DNA of 64,000 nt. Origin: Megachile rotundata (taxonomy: Eukaryota > Arthropoda > Insecta > Hymenoptera > Megachilidae). Under the pieces are notes generated by a model. That model made no database searches. It saw only the letters and a list, made by a program, of their open reading frames with translations, and was not told the origin of the DNA. The position numbers and the translations under genes were made by a program. Location: assembly GCF_050947335.1 (NCBI RefSeq), contig NW_027473725.1, positions 100,140-164,139 on the forward strand. The letters run 5' to 3'. Positions 28,215-42,241 of this stretch are shown here, piece by piece (position 1 is the stretch's first letter; each line of letters opens with the position of its first letter).

Positions 28215-31200
28215 ATATTATGCTTATATGAGCAATAGAACTACAACTACTATACTTATTACTCTTATTATTATCAATCTAACTCATATTATTAACCATA
28301 TTATGCAGATATGATCGATAGAACTACAATTACTATACTCATTACTCTTATTGTTATCAATCTAACTCATATTATTAGACATATTATGCTTATATGATCG
28401 ATAGAACGACAATTACTATACTTATTACTCTTATTATTATAAATATAACTCATATTATTAGCCATATTATGCTGATATGATCGATAGAACGAGAATTACT
28501 ATACTCACTACTCTTAGTATTATCAATCTAACTCATATTATTAGCCATATTATGCTTATATTATCGATAGAACGACAATTACTATACTTATCACTCTTAT
28601 TATTATGAATCTAACTCATATTATTAGCCATATTATGCTTATATGATCGATAGAATGACAATTACTATACTTATTACTCTTATTATTATCAATCTAACTC
28701 ATATTATTAACCATATTATGCTTATATGATCGATAGAACGACAATTACTATACTTATTACTCTTATTATTATAAATATAACTCATATTATTAGCCATATT
28801 ATGCTTATATGATCGATAGAACGACAATTACTATACACATTACTCTTACTATTATCAATCTAACTCATATTGTTAACCACATTATGCAGATATGATCGAT
28901 AGAACGAGAATTACTATACTTACTACTCTTAGTATTATCAATCTAACTCATATTATTAGCCATATTATGCTTAAATGATCGATAGAACGACAATTACTGT
29001 ACCTATTACTCTTATTATTATCAATTTAACACATATTATTAGCCATATTATGCTTATATGATTGACAGGACGACAATTACTATACTTATTACTCTTATTG
29101 TTATCAATCTAACTCATATTGTTAGCCATATTATGCTTATATGATCGATAGAACGAGAATTACTATACTCACTACTCTTAGTATTGTCAATCTAACTCAT
29201 ATTATTAGCCATATTATGCTTATATGATCGATAGAACGAGAATTACTATACTCACTACTCTTAGTATTATCAATCTAACTCATATTATTAGCCATATTAT
29301 GCTTAAATGATCGATAGAACGACAATTACTGTACCTATTACTCTTACTATTATCAATTTAACTCATATTATTAGCCATATTATGCTTATATGATTGACAG
29401 GACGACAATTACTATACTTATTACACTCACTGTTATCAATCTAACTCATATTATTAACCATATTAAGCAAATTTGATCGATAGAACGACAATTACTATAC
29501 TTATTACTCTTATTATTATCAATCTAACTCATATTATTAGCCATATTATGCTTATATGATCGATAGAATGAGAATTACTATACTCACTACTCTTAGTATT
29601 ATCACTCTAACTCATATTATTAGCCATATTATGCTTATATGATCGATAGAACGACAATTACTATACTTATTACTCTTATTGTTATCAATCTAACTCATAT
29701 TATTAGCCATATTATGCTGATATGAGCAATAGAACTACAACTACTATACTTATTACTCTTATTATTATCAATCTAACTCATATTATTAACCATATTATGC
29801 AGATATGATCGATAGAACTACAATTACTATACTCATTACTCTTATTGTTATCAATCTAACTCATATTATTAGACATATTATGCTTATATGATCGATAGAA
29901 CGACAATTACTATACTTATTACTCTTATTATTATAAATATAACTCATATTATTAGCCATATTATGCTTATATGATCGATAGAACGAGAATTACTATACTC
30001 ACTACTCTTAGTATTATCGATCTAACTCATATTATTAGCCATATTATGCTTATATTATCGATAGAACGACAATTACTATACTTATCACTCTTATTATTAT
30101 GAATCTAACTCATATTATTAGCCATATTATGCTTATATGATCGATAGAATGACAATTACTATACTTATTACTCTTATTATTATCAATCTAACTCATTTTA
30201 TTAACCATATTATGCTTATATGATCGATAGAACGACAATTACTATACTTATTACTCTTATTATTATAAATATAACTCATATTATTAGCCATATTATGCTT
30301 ATATGATCGATAGAACGACAATTACTATACACACTACTCTTACTACTATCAATCTAACTCATATTATTAACCACATTATGCAGATATGATCGATAGAACG
30401 AGAATTACTATACTTACTACTCTTAGTATTATCAATCTAACTCATATTATTAGCCATATTATGCTTAAATGATCGATAGAACGGCAATTACTGTACCTAT
30501 TACACTTATTATTATCAATTTAACACATATTATTAGCCATATTATGCTTATATGATTGACAGGACGACAATTACTATACTTATTACACTCACTGTTATCA
30601 ATCTAACTCATATTATTAACCATATTATGCAAATTTGATCGATAGAACGACATTTACTATACTTATTACACTTACTATTATCAATCTAACTTATATTATT
30701 GGCCATATTATGCTTATATGATCGATAGAACGACAATTACTACACTTATTACTCTTATTATTATCAATCTAACTCATATTATTAGCCATATTATGCTTAA
30801 ATGATCGATAGAACGACAATTACTACACTTATTACTCTTATTATTATCAATCTAACTCATATTATTAGCCATATTATGCTTATATGAGCAATAGAACTAC
30901 AACTACTATACTTATTACTCTTATTATTATCAATCTAACTCATATTATTAACCATATTATGCAGATATGATCGATAGAACGACAATTACTATACTTATTA
31001 CTTTTATTGTTATCAATCTAACTCATATTATTAGCCATATTATGCTTAAATGATCGATAGAACGATAATTACTATACTTATTACTCTTATTATTATCATT
31101 CTAACTCATATTATTAGCCATATTATGCTTATATGATCGATAGAACGACAATTACTATACACACTACTCTTACTACTATCAATCTAACTCATATTATTAA

Positions 31201-31949
31201 CCACATTATGCAGATATGATCGATAGAACGAGAATTACTATACTCACTTCTCTTAGTATTATCAATCTAACTCATATTATTAGCCATATTATGCTTATAT
31301 GATCGATAGAACGACAATTACTATACTTATTACTCTTATTGTTATCAATCTAACTCATATTGTTAGCCATATTATGCTTATATGATCGATAGAACGAGAA
31401 TTACTATACTCACTACTCTTAGTATTGTCAATCTAACTCATATTATTAGCCATATTATGCTTATATGATCGATAGAACGAGAATTACTATACTCACTACT
31501 CTTAGTATTATCAATCTAACTCATATTATTAGCCTTATTATGCTGAAATGATCGATAGAACGACAATTACTGTACCTATTACTCTTATTATTATCAATTT
31601 AACACATATTATTAGCCATATTATGCTTATATGATTGACAGGACGACAATTACTATACTTATTACACTCACTGTTATCAATCTAACTCATATTATTAACC
31701 ATATTATGCAAATTTGATCGATAGAACGACAATTACTATACTTATTACTCTTATTATTATCAATCTAACTCATATTATTAGCCATATTATGCTTATATGA
31801 TCGATAGAATGAGAATTACTATACTCACTACTCTTAGTATTATCACTCTAACTCATATTATTAGCCATATTATGCTTATATGATCGATAGAACGACAATT
31901 ACTATACTTATTACTCTTATTGTTATCAATGTAACTCACATTATTAGCC
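28215..31949 (+). repeat. 45-mer higher-order repeat, copy 3
   Basis: Equivalent of the block at 18504 within the second 9.6-kb copy, with the same J spacing of 18, 14 and 13 units. It lacks the AACGGCAATT change in M and the TTAATATG change in X of copy 1. It has ATCATTCTAAC near 31098 and GCTGATATG near 28472. Confidence 0.92.
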
Positions 31950-34900
31950 ATATTATGCTTATATGAGCAATAGAACTACAACTACTATACTTATTACTCT
32001 TATTATTATCAATCTAACTCATATTATTAACCATATTATGCAGATATGATCGATAGAACTACAATTACTATACTCATTACTCTTATTGTTATCAATCTAA
32101 CTCATATTATTAGACATATTATGCTTATATGATCGATAGAACGACAATTACTATACTTATTACTCTTATTATTATAAATATAACTCATATTATTAGCCAT
32201 ATTATGCTTATATGATCGATAGAACGAGAATTACTATACTCACTACTCTTAGTATTATCAATCTAACTCATATTATTAGCCATATTATGCTTATATTATC
32301 GATAGAACGACAATTACTATACTTATCACTCTTATTATTATGAATCTAACTCATATTATTAGCCATATTATGCTTATATGATCGATAGAATGACAATTAC
32401 TATACTTATTACTCTTATTATTATCAATCTAACTCATATTATTAACCATATTATGCTTATATGATCGATAGAACGACAATTACTATACTTATTACTCTTA
32501 TTATTATAAATATAACTCATATTATTAGCCATATTATGCTTATATGATCGATAGAACGACAATTACTATACACATTACTCTTACTATTATCAATCTAACT
32601 CATATTGTTAACCACATTATGCAGATATGATCGATAGAACGAGAATTACTATACTTACTACTCTTAGTATTATCAATCTAACTCATATTATTAGCCATAT
32701 TATGCTTAAATGATCGATAGAACGACAATTACTGTACCTATTACTCTTATTATTATCAATTTAACACATATTATTAGCCATATTATGCTTATATGATTGA
32801 CAGGACGACAATTACTATACTTATTACTCTTATTGTTATCAATCTAACTCATATTGTTAGCCATATTATGCTTATATGATCGATAGAACGAGAATTACTA
32901 TACTCACTACTCTTAGTATTGTCAATCTAACTCATATTATTAGCCATATTATGCTTATATGATCGATAGAACGAGAATTACTATACTCACTACTCTTAGT
33001 ATTATCAATCTAACTCATATTATTAGCCATATTATGCTTAAATGATCGATAGAACGACAATTACTGTACCTATTACTCTTACTATTATCAATTTAACTCA
33101 TATTATTAGCCATATTATGCTTATATGATTGACAGGACGACAATTACTATACTTATTACACTCACTGTTATCAATCTAACTCATATTATTAACCATATTA
33201 AGCAAATTTGATCGATAGAACGACAATTACTATACTTATTACTCTTATTATTATCAATCTAACTCATATTATTAGCCATATTATGCTTATATGATCGATA
33301 GAATGAGAATTACTATACTCACTACTCTTAGTATTATCACTCTAACTCATATTATTAGCCATATTATGCTTATATGATCGATAGAACGACAATTACTATA
33401 CTTATTACTCTTATTGTTATCAATCTAACTCATATTATTAGCCATATTATGCTGATATGAGCAATAGAACTACAACTACTATACTTATTACTCTTATTAT
33501 TATCAATCTAACTCATATTATTAACCATATTATGCAGATATGATCGATAGAACTACAATTACTATACTCATTACTCTTATTGTTATCAATCTAACTCATA
33601 TTATTAGACATATTATGCTTATATGATCGATAGAACGACAATTACTATACTTATTACTCTTATTATTATAAATATAACTCATATTATTAGCCATATTATG
33701 CTTATATGATCGATAGAACGAGAATTACTATACTCACTACTCTTAGTATTATCGATCTAACTCATATTATTAGCCATATTATGCTTATATTATCGATAGA
33801 ACGACAATTACTATACTTATCACTCTTATTATTATGAATCTAACTCATATTATTAGCCATATTATGCTTATATGATCGATAGAATGACAATTACTATACT
33901 TATTACTCTTATTATTATCAATCTAACTCATTTTATTAACCATATTATGCTTATATGATCGATAGAACGACAATTACTATACTTATTACTCTTATTATTA
34001 TAAATATAACTCATATTATTAGCCATATTATGCTTATATGATCGATAGAACGACAATTACTATACACACTACTCTTACTACTATCAATCTAACTCATATT
34101 ATTAACCACATTATGCAGATATGATCGATAGAACGAGAATTACTATACTTACTACTCTTAGTATTATCAATCTAACTCATATTATTAGCCATATTATGCT
34201 TAAATGATCGATAGAACGGCAATTACTGTACCTATTACACTTATTATTATCAATTTAACACATATTATTAGCCATATTATGCTTATATGATTGACAGGAC
34301 GACAATTACTATACTTATTACACTCACTGTTATCAATCTAACTCATATTATTAACCATATTATGCAAATTTGATCGATAGAACGACATTTACTATACTTA
34401 TTACACTTACTATTATCAATCTAACTTATATTATTGGCCATATTATGCTTATATGATCGATAGAACGACAATTACTACACTTATTACTCTTATTATTATC
34501 AATCTAACTCATATTATTAGCCATATTATGCTTAAATGATCGATAGAACGACAATTACTACACTTATTACTCTTATTATTATCAATCTAACTCATATTAT
34601 TAGCCATATTATGCTTATATGAGCAATAGAACTACAACTACTATACTTATTACTCTTATTATTATCAATCTAACTCATATTATTAACCATATTATGCAGA
34701 TATGATCGATAGAACGACAATTACTATACTTATTACTTTTATTGTTATCAATCTAACTCATATTATTAGCCATAATATGCTTAAATGATCGATAGAACGA
34801 TAATTACTATACTTATTACTCTTATTATTATCAATCTAACTCATATTATTAGCCATATTATGCTTATATGATCGATAGAACGACAATTACTATACACACT

Positions 34901-35684
34901 ACTCTTACTACTATCAATCTAACTCATATTATTAACCACATTATGCAGATATGATCGATAGAACGAGAATTACTATACTCACTTCTCTTAGTATTATCAA
35001 TCTAACTCATATTATTAGCCATATTATGCTTATATGATCGGTAGAACGACAATTACTATACTTATTACTCTTATTGTTATCAATCTAACTCATATTGTTA
35101 GCCATATTATGCTTATATGATCGATAGAACGAGAATTACTATACTCACTACTCTTAGTATTGTCAATCTAACTCATATTATTAGCCATATTATGCTTATA
35201 TGATCGATAGAACGAGAATTACTATACTCACTACTCTTAGTATTATCAATCTAACTCATATTATTAGCCTTATTATGCTGAAATGATCGATAGAACGTCA
35301 ATTACTGTACCTATTACTCTTATTATTATCAATTTAACACATATTATTAGCCATATTATGCTTATATGATTGACAGGACGACAATTACTATACTTATTAC
35401 ACTCACTGTTATCAATCTAACTCATATTATTAACCATATTATGCAAATTTGATCGATAGAACGACAATTACTATACTTATTACTCTTATTATTATCAATC
35501 TAACTCATATTATTAGCCATATTATGCTTATATGATCGATAGAATGAGAATTACTATACTCACTACTCTTAGTATTATCACTCTAACTCATATTATTAGC
35601 CATATTATGCTTATATGATCGATAGAACGACAATTACTATACTTATTACTCTTATTGTTATCAATGTAACTCATATTATTAGCC
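31950..35684 (+). repeat. 45-mer higher-order repeat, copy 4
   Basis: Equivalent of the block at 22239. It shares CATAATATGC (near 34773) with that copy, which shows that the 45-mer pair existed before the 9.7-kb duplication. Private marks are GATCGGTAG near 35040 and AACGTCAATT near 35297. Confidence 0.92.
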
Positions 35685-36514
35685 ATATTATGCTTATATG
35701 AGCAATAGAACTACAACTACTATACTTATTACTCTTATTATTATCAATCTAACTCATATTATTAACCATATTATGCAGATATCATCGATAGAACTACAAT
35801 TACTATACTCATTGCTCTTATTGTTATCAATCTAACTCATATTATTAGACATATTATGCTTATATGATCGATAGAACGACAATTACTATACTTATTACTC
35901 TTATTATTATAAATATAACTCATATTATTAGCCATATTATGCTTATATGATCGATAGAACGAGAATTACTATACTCACTAGTCTTAGTATTATCAATCTA
36001 ACTCATATTATTAGCCATATTATGCTTATATTATCGATAGAACGACAATTACTATACTTATCACTCTTATTATTACGAATCTAACTCATATTATTAGCCA
36101 TATTATGCAGATATGATCGATAGATCGAGAATTACTATACTCACTACTCTTAGTATTATCAATCTAACTCATATTATTAGCCATATTATGCTTAAATGAT
36201 CGATAGAACGACAATTACTGTACCTATTACTCTTATTATTATCAATTTAACTCATATTATTAGCCATATTATGCTTATATGATTGACAGGACGACAATTA
36301 CTATACTTATTACACTCACTGTTATCAATCTAACTCATATTATTAACCATATTATGCAAATTTGATCGATAGAACGACAATCACTAAACTCATTACTCTT
36401 ATTATTATCAATCTAACTCATATTATTAGCCATATTATGCTTATATGATCGATAGAATGAGAATTACTATACTCACTACTCTTAGTATTATCACTCTAAC
36501 TCATATTATTAGCC
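35685..36514 (+). repeat. J-module plus P-Qa-R
   Basis: J-L'-M-Gs-X-Y-Z-P-Qa-R, ten units, the counterpart of 25974-26803, with ATTGCTC and TTACGAATC retained. Bases from 36156 also belong to the 5-kb duplication whose partner starts at 43958, so the two large duplications overlap here. Confidence 0.9.
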
Positions 36515-37676
36515 ATATTATGCTTATATGATTGACAGGACGACAATTACTATACTTATTACACTCACTGTTATCAATCTAACTCATATTATTAACCATA
36601 TTATGCAAATTTGATCGATAGAACGACAATTACTATACTTATTACTCTTATTATTATCAATCTAACTCATATTATTAGCCATATTATGCTTATATGATCG
36701 ATAGAATGAGAATTACTATACTCACTACTCTTAGTATTATCGCTCTAACTCATATTATTAGCCATATTATGCTTATATGATCGATAGAACGACAATTACT
36801 ATACTTATTACTCTTATTGTTATGAATCTAACTCATATTGTTAGCCATATTATGCTTATATGATCGATAGAACGACAATTACTATACTTATTACTCTTAT
36901 TGTTATCAATCTAACTCATATTGTTAGCCATATTATGCTTATATGATCGATAGAACGAGAATTACTATACTCACTACTCTTAGTATTGTCAATCTAACTC
37001 ATATTATTAGCCATATTATGCTTATATGATCGATAGAACGAGAATTACTATACTCACTACTCTTAGTATTATCAATCTAACTCATATTATTAGCCATATT
37101 ATGCTTAAATGATCGATAGAACGACAATTACTGTACCTATTACTCTTATTATTATCAATTTAACTCATATTATTAGCCATATTATGCTTATATGATTGAC
37201 AGGACGACAATTACTATACTTATTACACTCACTGTTATCAATCTAACTCATATTATTAACCATATTATGCAAATTTGATCGATAGAACGACAATTACTAT
37301 ACTTATTACTCTTATTATTATCAATCTAACTCATATTATTAGCCATATTATGCTTATATGATCGATAGAATGAGAATTACTATACTCACTACTCTTAGTA
37401 TTATCACTCTAACTCATATTATTAGCCATATTATGCTTAAATGATCGATAGAACTACAATTACTATACTCATTACTCTTATTGTTATCAATCTGACTCAT
37501 ATTATTAGCCTTATTATGCTTATATGATCGATAGAATGAGAATTACTATACCCACTACTCTTAGTATTATCACTCTAACTCATATTATTAGCCATATTAT
37601 GCTTATATGATCGATAGAACGACAATTACTATACTTATTACTCTTATTGTTATCAATGTAACTCATATTATTAGCC
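36515..37676 (+). repeat. 14-unit link P-Qc-R-S5-S5-G5-G-Z-P-Qc-R-Lx-R-S3
   Basis: It contains R with ATCGCTC, two S5 units in a row (the first with TTATGAATC, private to this copy), and a unit at 37428 with TTAAATG, GAACTACAATT, CTGACTC and AGCCTTATTATG (Lx), followed by R with CCCACTAC. The Lx-R pair recalls 3149-3314. The whole link recurs at 44317. Confidence 0.88.
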
Positions 37677-38257
37677 ATATTATGCTTATATGAGCAATAG
37701 AACTACAACCACTATACTTATTACTCTTATTATTATCAATCTAACTCATATTATTAACCATATTATGCAGATATCATCGATAGAACTACAATTACTATAC
37801 TCATTACTCTTATTGTTATCAATCTAACTCATATTATTAGACATATTATGCTTATATGATCGATAGAACGACAATTACTATACTTATTACTCTTATTATT
37901 ATAAATATAACTCATATTATTAGCCATATTATGCTTATATGATCGATAGAACGAGAATTACTATACTCACTAGTCTTAGTATTATCAATCTAACTCATAT
38001 TATTAGCCATATTATGCTTATATTATCGATAGAACGACAATTACTATACTTATCACTCTTATTATTATGAATCTAACTCATATTATTAGCCATATTATGC
38101 AGATATGATCGATAGATCGAGAATTACTATATTCACTACTCTTAGTATTATCAATCTAACTCATATTATTAGCCATATTATGCTTAAATGATCGATAGAA
38201 CGACAATTGCTGTAGCTATTACTCTTATTATTATCAATTTAACTCATATTATTAGCC
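37677..38257 (+). repeat. J-module J-L'-M-Gs-X-Y-Z (581 bp)
   Basis: J has CAACCACTATAC, L' has ATATCATCG, Y has ATATTCACTAC and Z has GCTGTAGC. The same combination is at 45479 and 50376, and nearly so at 6137. Confidence 0.9.
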
Positions 38258-38838
38258 ATATTATGCTTATATGATTGACAGGACGACAATTACTATACTT
38301 ATTACACTCACTGTTATCAATCTAACTCATATTATTAACCATATTATGCAAATTTGATCGATAGAACGACAATCACTAAACTCATTACTCTTATTATTAT
38401 CAATCTAACTCATATTATTAGCCATATTATGCTTATATGATCGATAGAATGAGAATTACTATACTCACTACTCTTAGTATTATCACTCTAACTCATATTA
38501 TTAGCCATATTATGCTTACATGATCGATAGAACGACAATTACTATACTTATTACTCTTATTGTTATCAATCTAACTCATATTATTAGCCATATTATGCTT
38601 AAATGATCGATAGAACGATAATTATTATACTTATTACTCTTATTATTATCAATCTAACTCATATTATTAGCCATATTATGCTTATATGATCGATAGAACG
38701 ACAATTACTATATTTATTACACTCACTATTATCAATCTAACTCATATTATTAACCATATCATGCAGATATGATCGATAGCACGACATTTACTGTACCTAT
38801 TACTCTTATTATTATCAATTTAACTCATATTATTAGCC
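38258..38838 (+). repeat. 7-mer cassette P-Qa-R-S-T-U-V1
   Basis: Standard 581-bp order. It starts a 29-unit run (7-mer, 14-mer, 7-mer, next P) that matches 14769-17175 at 23,489-bp spacing. Confidence 0.92.
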
Positions 38839-40344
38839 ATATTATGCTTATATGATTGACAGGACGACAATTACTATACTTATTAAACTCACTGTTATCA
38901 ATCTAACTCATATTATTAACCATATTATGCAAATTTGATCGATAGAACGACAACCACTAAACTCATTACTCTTATTATTATCAATCTAACTCATATTATT
39001 AGCCATATTATGCTTATATGATCGATAGAATGAGAATTACTATACTCACTACTCTTAGTATTATCACTCTAACTCATATTATTAGCCATATTATGCTTAC
39101 ATGATCGATAGAACGACAATTACTATACTTATTACTCTTATTGTTATCAATCTAACTCATATTATTAGCCATATTATGCTTAAATGATCGATAGAACGAT
39201 AATTATTATACTTATTACTCTTATTATTATCAATCTAACTCATATTATTAGCCATATTATGCTTATATGATCGATAGAACGACAATTACTATATTTATTA
39301 CACTCACTATTATCAATCTAACTCATATTATTAACCATATCATGCAGATATGATCGATAGCACGACATTTACTATACCTATTACTCTTATTATTATCAGC
39401 CTAACTCATATTATTAGACGTATTATGCTTATATGATCGACAGAACGACAACTACTATATTTATTACACTCACTGTTATCAATCTAACTCATATTATTAA
39501 CCATATTATGCAAATTTGATCGATAGAACGACAATCACTATACATATTAATCTTATTATTATCAACCTAACTCATATTATTAGCCATATTATGCTTAAAT
39601 GATCGATAGAACGACAATTACTATACTTATTACTCTTATTGTTATCAATCTAACTCATATTATTAGCCATATTATGCTTATATGTTCGATAGAACGAGAA
39701 TTACTATACTCACTACTCTTCGTATTATCAATCTAACTCATATTATTAGCCATATTATGCTTAAATGATCGATAGAACGACAATTACTATACTTATCACT
39801 CTTATTATTATGAATCTAACTCATATTATTAGCCATATTATGCAGATATGATCGATAGATCGAGAATTACTATACTCACTACTCTTAGTATTATCAATCT
39901 AACTCATATTATTAGCCATATTATGCTTAAATGATCGATAGAACGACAATTACTGTACCTATTACTCTTATTATTATCAATTTAACTCATATTATTAGCC
40001 ATATTATGCTTATATGATTGACAGGACGACAATTACTATACTTATTACACTCACTGTTGTCAATCTAACTCATATTATTAACCATATTATGCAAATTTGA
40101 TCGATAGAACGACAATCACTAAACTCATTACTCTTATAATTATCAATCTAACTCATATTATTAGCCATATTATGCTTATATGATCGATAGAATGAGAATT
40201 ACTATACTCACTACTCTTAGTATTATCACTCTAACTCATATTATTAGCCATATTATGCTTACATGATCGATAGAACGACAATTACTATACTTATTACTCT
40301 TATTGTTATCAATCTAACTCATATTATTAGCCATATTATGCTTA
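38714..40344 (+). repeat. 1,631-bp duplication at 3,403-bp spacing, copy 1
   Basis: Matches 42117-43747. The left limit is CTATATTTA against CTATACTTA inside U, and the right limit is TTAAATG against TTATATG. I noticed only about three differences inside. Confidence 0.87.
38839..40000 (+). repeat. 14-mer P-Qa-R-S-T-U-V2-K-Qb-S1'-W-X'-Y-Z
   Basis: P has TTATTAAACTC, Qa has CAACCACTAAAC and W has CTTCGTATT. TTATTAAACTC and CTTCGTATT recur only in the 14-mer at 42242 (the former also at 46641), which ties these copies to one recent ancestor. Confidence 0.92.
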
Positions 40345-40581
40345 AATGATCGATAGAACGATAATTATTATACTTATTACTCTTATTATTATCAATCTAA
40401 CTCATATTATTAGCCATATTATGCTTATATGATCGATAGAACGACAATTACTATATTTATTACACTCACTATTATCAATCTAACTCATATTATTAACCAT
40501 ATCATGCAGATATGATCGATAGCACGACATTTACTGTACCTATTACTCTTATTATTATCAATTTAACTCATATTATTAGCC
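40001..40581 (+). repeat. 7-mer cassette P-Qa-R-S-T-U-V1
   Basis: P has CTGTTGTCAATC and Qa has CTTATAATTATC. Both marks recur at 43404 and 47803. Confidence 0.92.
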
Positions 40582-41162
40582 ATATTATTCTTATATGATT
40601 GACAGGACGACAATTACTATACTTATTACACTCACTGTTATCAATCTAACTCATATTATTAACCATATTATGCAAATTTGATCGATAGAACGACAATCAC
40701 TAAACTCATTACTCTTATTATTATCAATCTAACTCATATTATTAGCCATATTATGCTTATATGATCGATAGAATGAGAATTACTATACTCACTACTCTTA
40801 GTATTATCACTCTAACTCATATTATTAGCCATATTATGCTTACATGATCGATAGAACGACAATTACTATACTTATTACTCTTATTGTTATCAGTCTAACT
40901 CATATTATTAGCCATATTATGCTTAAATGATCGATAGAACGATAATTATTATACTTATTACTCTTATTATTATCAATCTAACTCATATTATTAGCCATAT
41001 TATGCTTATATGATCGATAGAACGACAATTACTATATTTATTACACTCACTATTATCAATCTAACTCATATTATTAACCATATCATGCAGATATGATCGA
41101 TAGCACGACATTTACTATACCTATTACTCTTATTATTATCAGCCTAACTCATATTATTAGCC
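40582..41162 (+). repeat. 7-mer cassette P-Qa-R-S-T-U-V2
   Basis: P follows ATATTATTC, S has ATCAGTCTAAC, and V2 ends AGCC, so that P (not K) follows at 41163. The partner at 48384 has the same ATCAGTCTAAC but V2 ends AGACG and K follows. That difference marks the right limit of the 5-kb duplication. Confidence 0.9.
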
Positions 41163-41826
41163 ATATTATGCTTATATGATTGACAGGACGACAATTACTA
41201 TACTTATTACACTCACTGTTATCAATCTAACTCATATTATTAACCATATTATGCAAATTTGATCGATAGAACGACAATTACTATAATTATTACTCTTATT
41301 ATTATCAATCTAACTCATATTATTAGCCATATTATGCTTATATGATCGATAGAATGAGAATTACTATACTCACTACTCTTAGTATTATCACTCTAACTCA
41401 TATTATTAGCCATATTATGCTTATATGATCGATAGAACGACAATTACTATACATATTACTCTTATTGTTATCAATCTAACTCATATTATTAGCCATATTA
41501 TGCTTATATGTTCGATAGAACGAGAATTACTATACTCACTACTCTTAGTATTATCAATCTAACTCATATTATTAGCCATATTATGCTTATATTATCGATA
41601 GAACGACAATTACTATACTTATCACTCTTATTATTATGAATCTAACTCATATTATTAGCCATATTATGCAGATATGATCGATAGATCGAGAATTACTATA
41701 CTCACTACTCTTAGTATTATCAATCTAACTCATATTATTAGCCATATTATGCTTAAATGATCGATAGAACGACAATTACTGTACCTATTACTCTTATTAT
41801 TATCAATTTAACTCATATTATTAGCC
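41163..41826 (+). repeat. 8-mer cassette P-Qd-R-S2-W-X-Y-Z
   Basis: Same order as 14105. It joins directly to the truncated cassette at 41827. Confidence 0.92.
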
Positions 41827-42241
41827 ATATTATGCTTATATGATTGACAGGACGACAATTACTATACTTATTACACTCACTGTTATCAATCTAACTCATA
41901 TTATTAACCATATTATGCAAATTTGATCGATAGAACGACAATCACTAAACTCATTACTCTTATTATTATCAATCTAACTCATATTATTAGCCATATTATG
42001 CTTATATGATCGATAGAATGAGAATTACTATACTCACTACTCTTAGTATTATCACTCTAACTCATATTATTAGCCATATTATGCTTACATGATCGATAGA
42101 ACGACAATTACTATACTTATTACACTCACTATTATCAATCTAACTCATATTATTAACCATATCATGCAGATATGATCGATAGCACGACATTTACTGTACC
42201 TATTACTCTTATTATTATCAATTTAACTCATATTATTAGCC
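41827..42241 (+). repeat. Truncated 5-unit cassette P-Qa-R-(S/U)-V1
   Basis: A 7-mer that has lost two units' worth of sequence: S, T and U are represented by the single hybrid at 42076. The deletion is exactly 166 bp, so the register is kept. Confidence 0.9.
42076..42158 (+). repeat. Junction hybrid monomer, S start and U end
   Basis: It starts TTACATG and reads CTATACTTA like S, then continues TTACACTCACTA and leads into ATCATGC like U. The switch is no later than 42117, where the match with 38714 begins. This is the fused product expected when S pairs out of register with U two units away. Confidence 0.88.

Larger units (their letters stand above)
26983..36626 (+). repeat. 9.6-kb near-identical duplication, copy 2
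   Basis: Partner of 17272-26915. Only 67 bases separate the two copies, so they form a tandem pair. Private changes in this copy include GCTGATATG near 28472, ATCATTCTAAC near 31098, GATCGGTAG near 35040 and AACGTCAATT near 35297. The near-identity over 9.6 kb, in an array where neighbouring units differ at many sites, points to a recent event. Confidence 0.9.
36156..41160 (+). repeat. 5-kb duplication at 7,802-bp spacing, copy 1
   Basis: Matches 43958-48962 (94 units apart) except for 39499-39860, where unrelated units of the same total length stand in the partner. Outside that tract I noticed only a few single-base differences (near 36824 and 40597). Shared rare marks are ATCGCTC, the Lx unit, CCCACTAC, GCTGTAGC, TTATTAAACTC, CTGTTGTC, CTTATAATTATC and ATCAGTCTAAC. 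Confidence 0.88.

Noticed and set aside
17272..36626. Large duplications as pure assembly errors
   Set aside because: The copies carry private single-base differences and a distinct hybrid junction, which simple misassembly of one locus would not readily produce. It cannot be excluded without reads, so it is kept as a test and not as the call.
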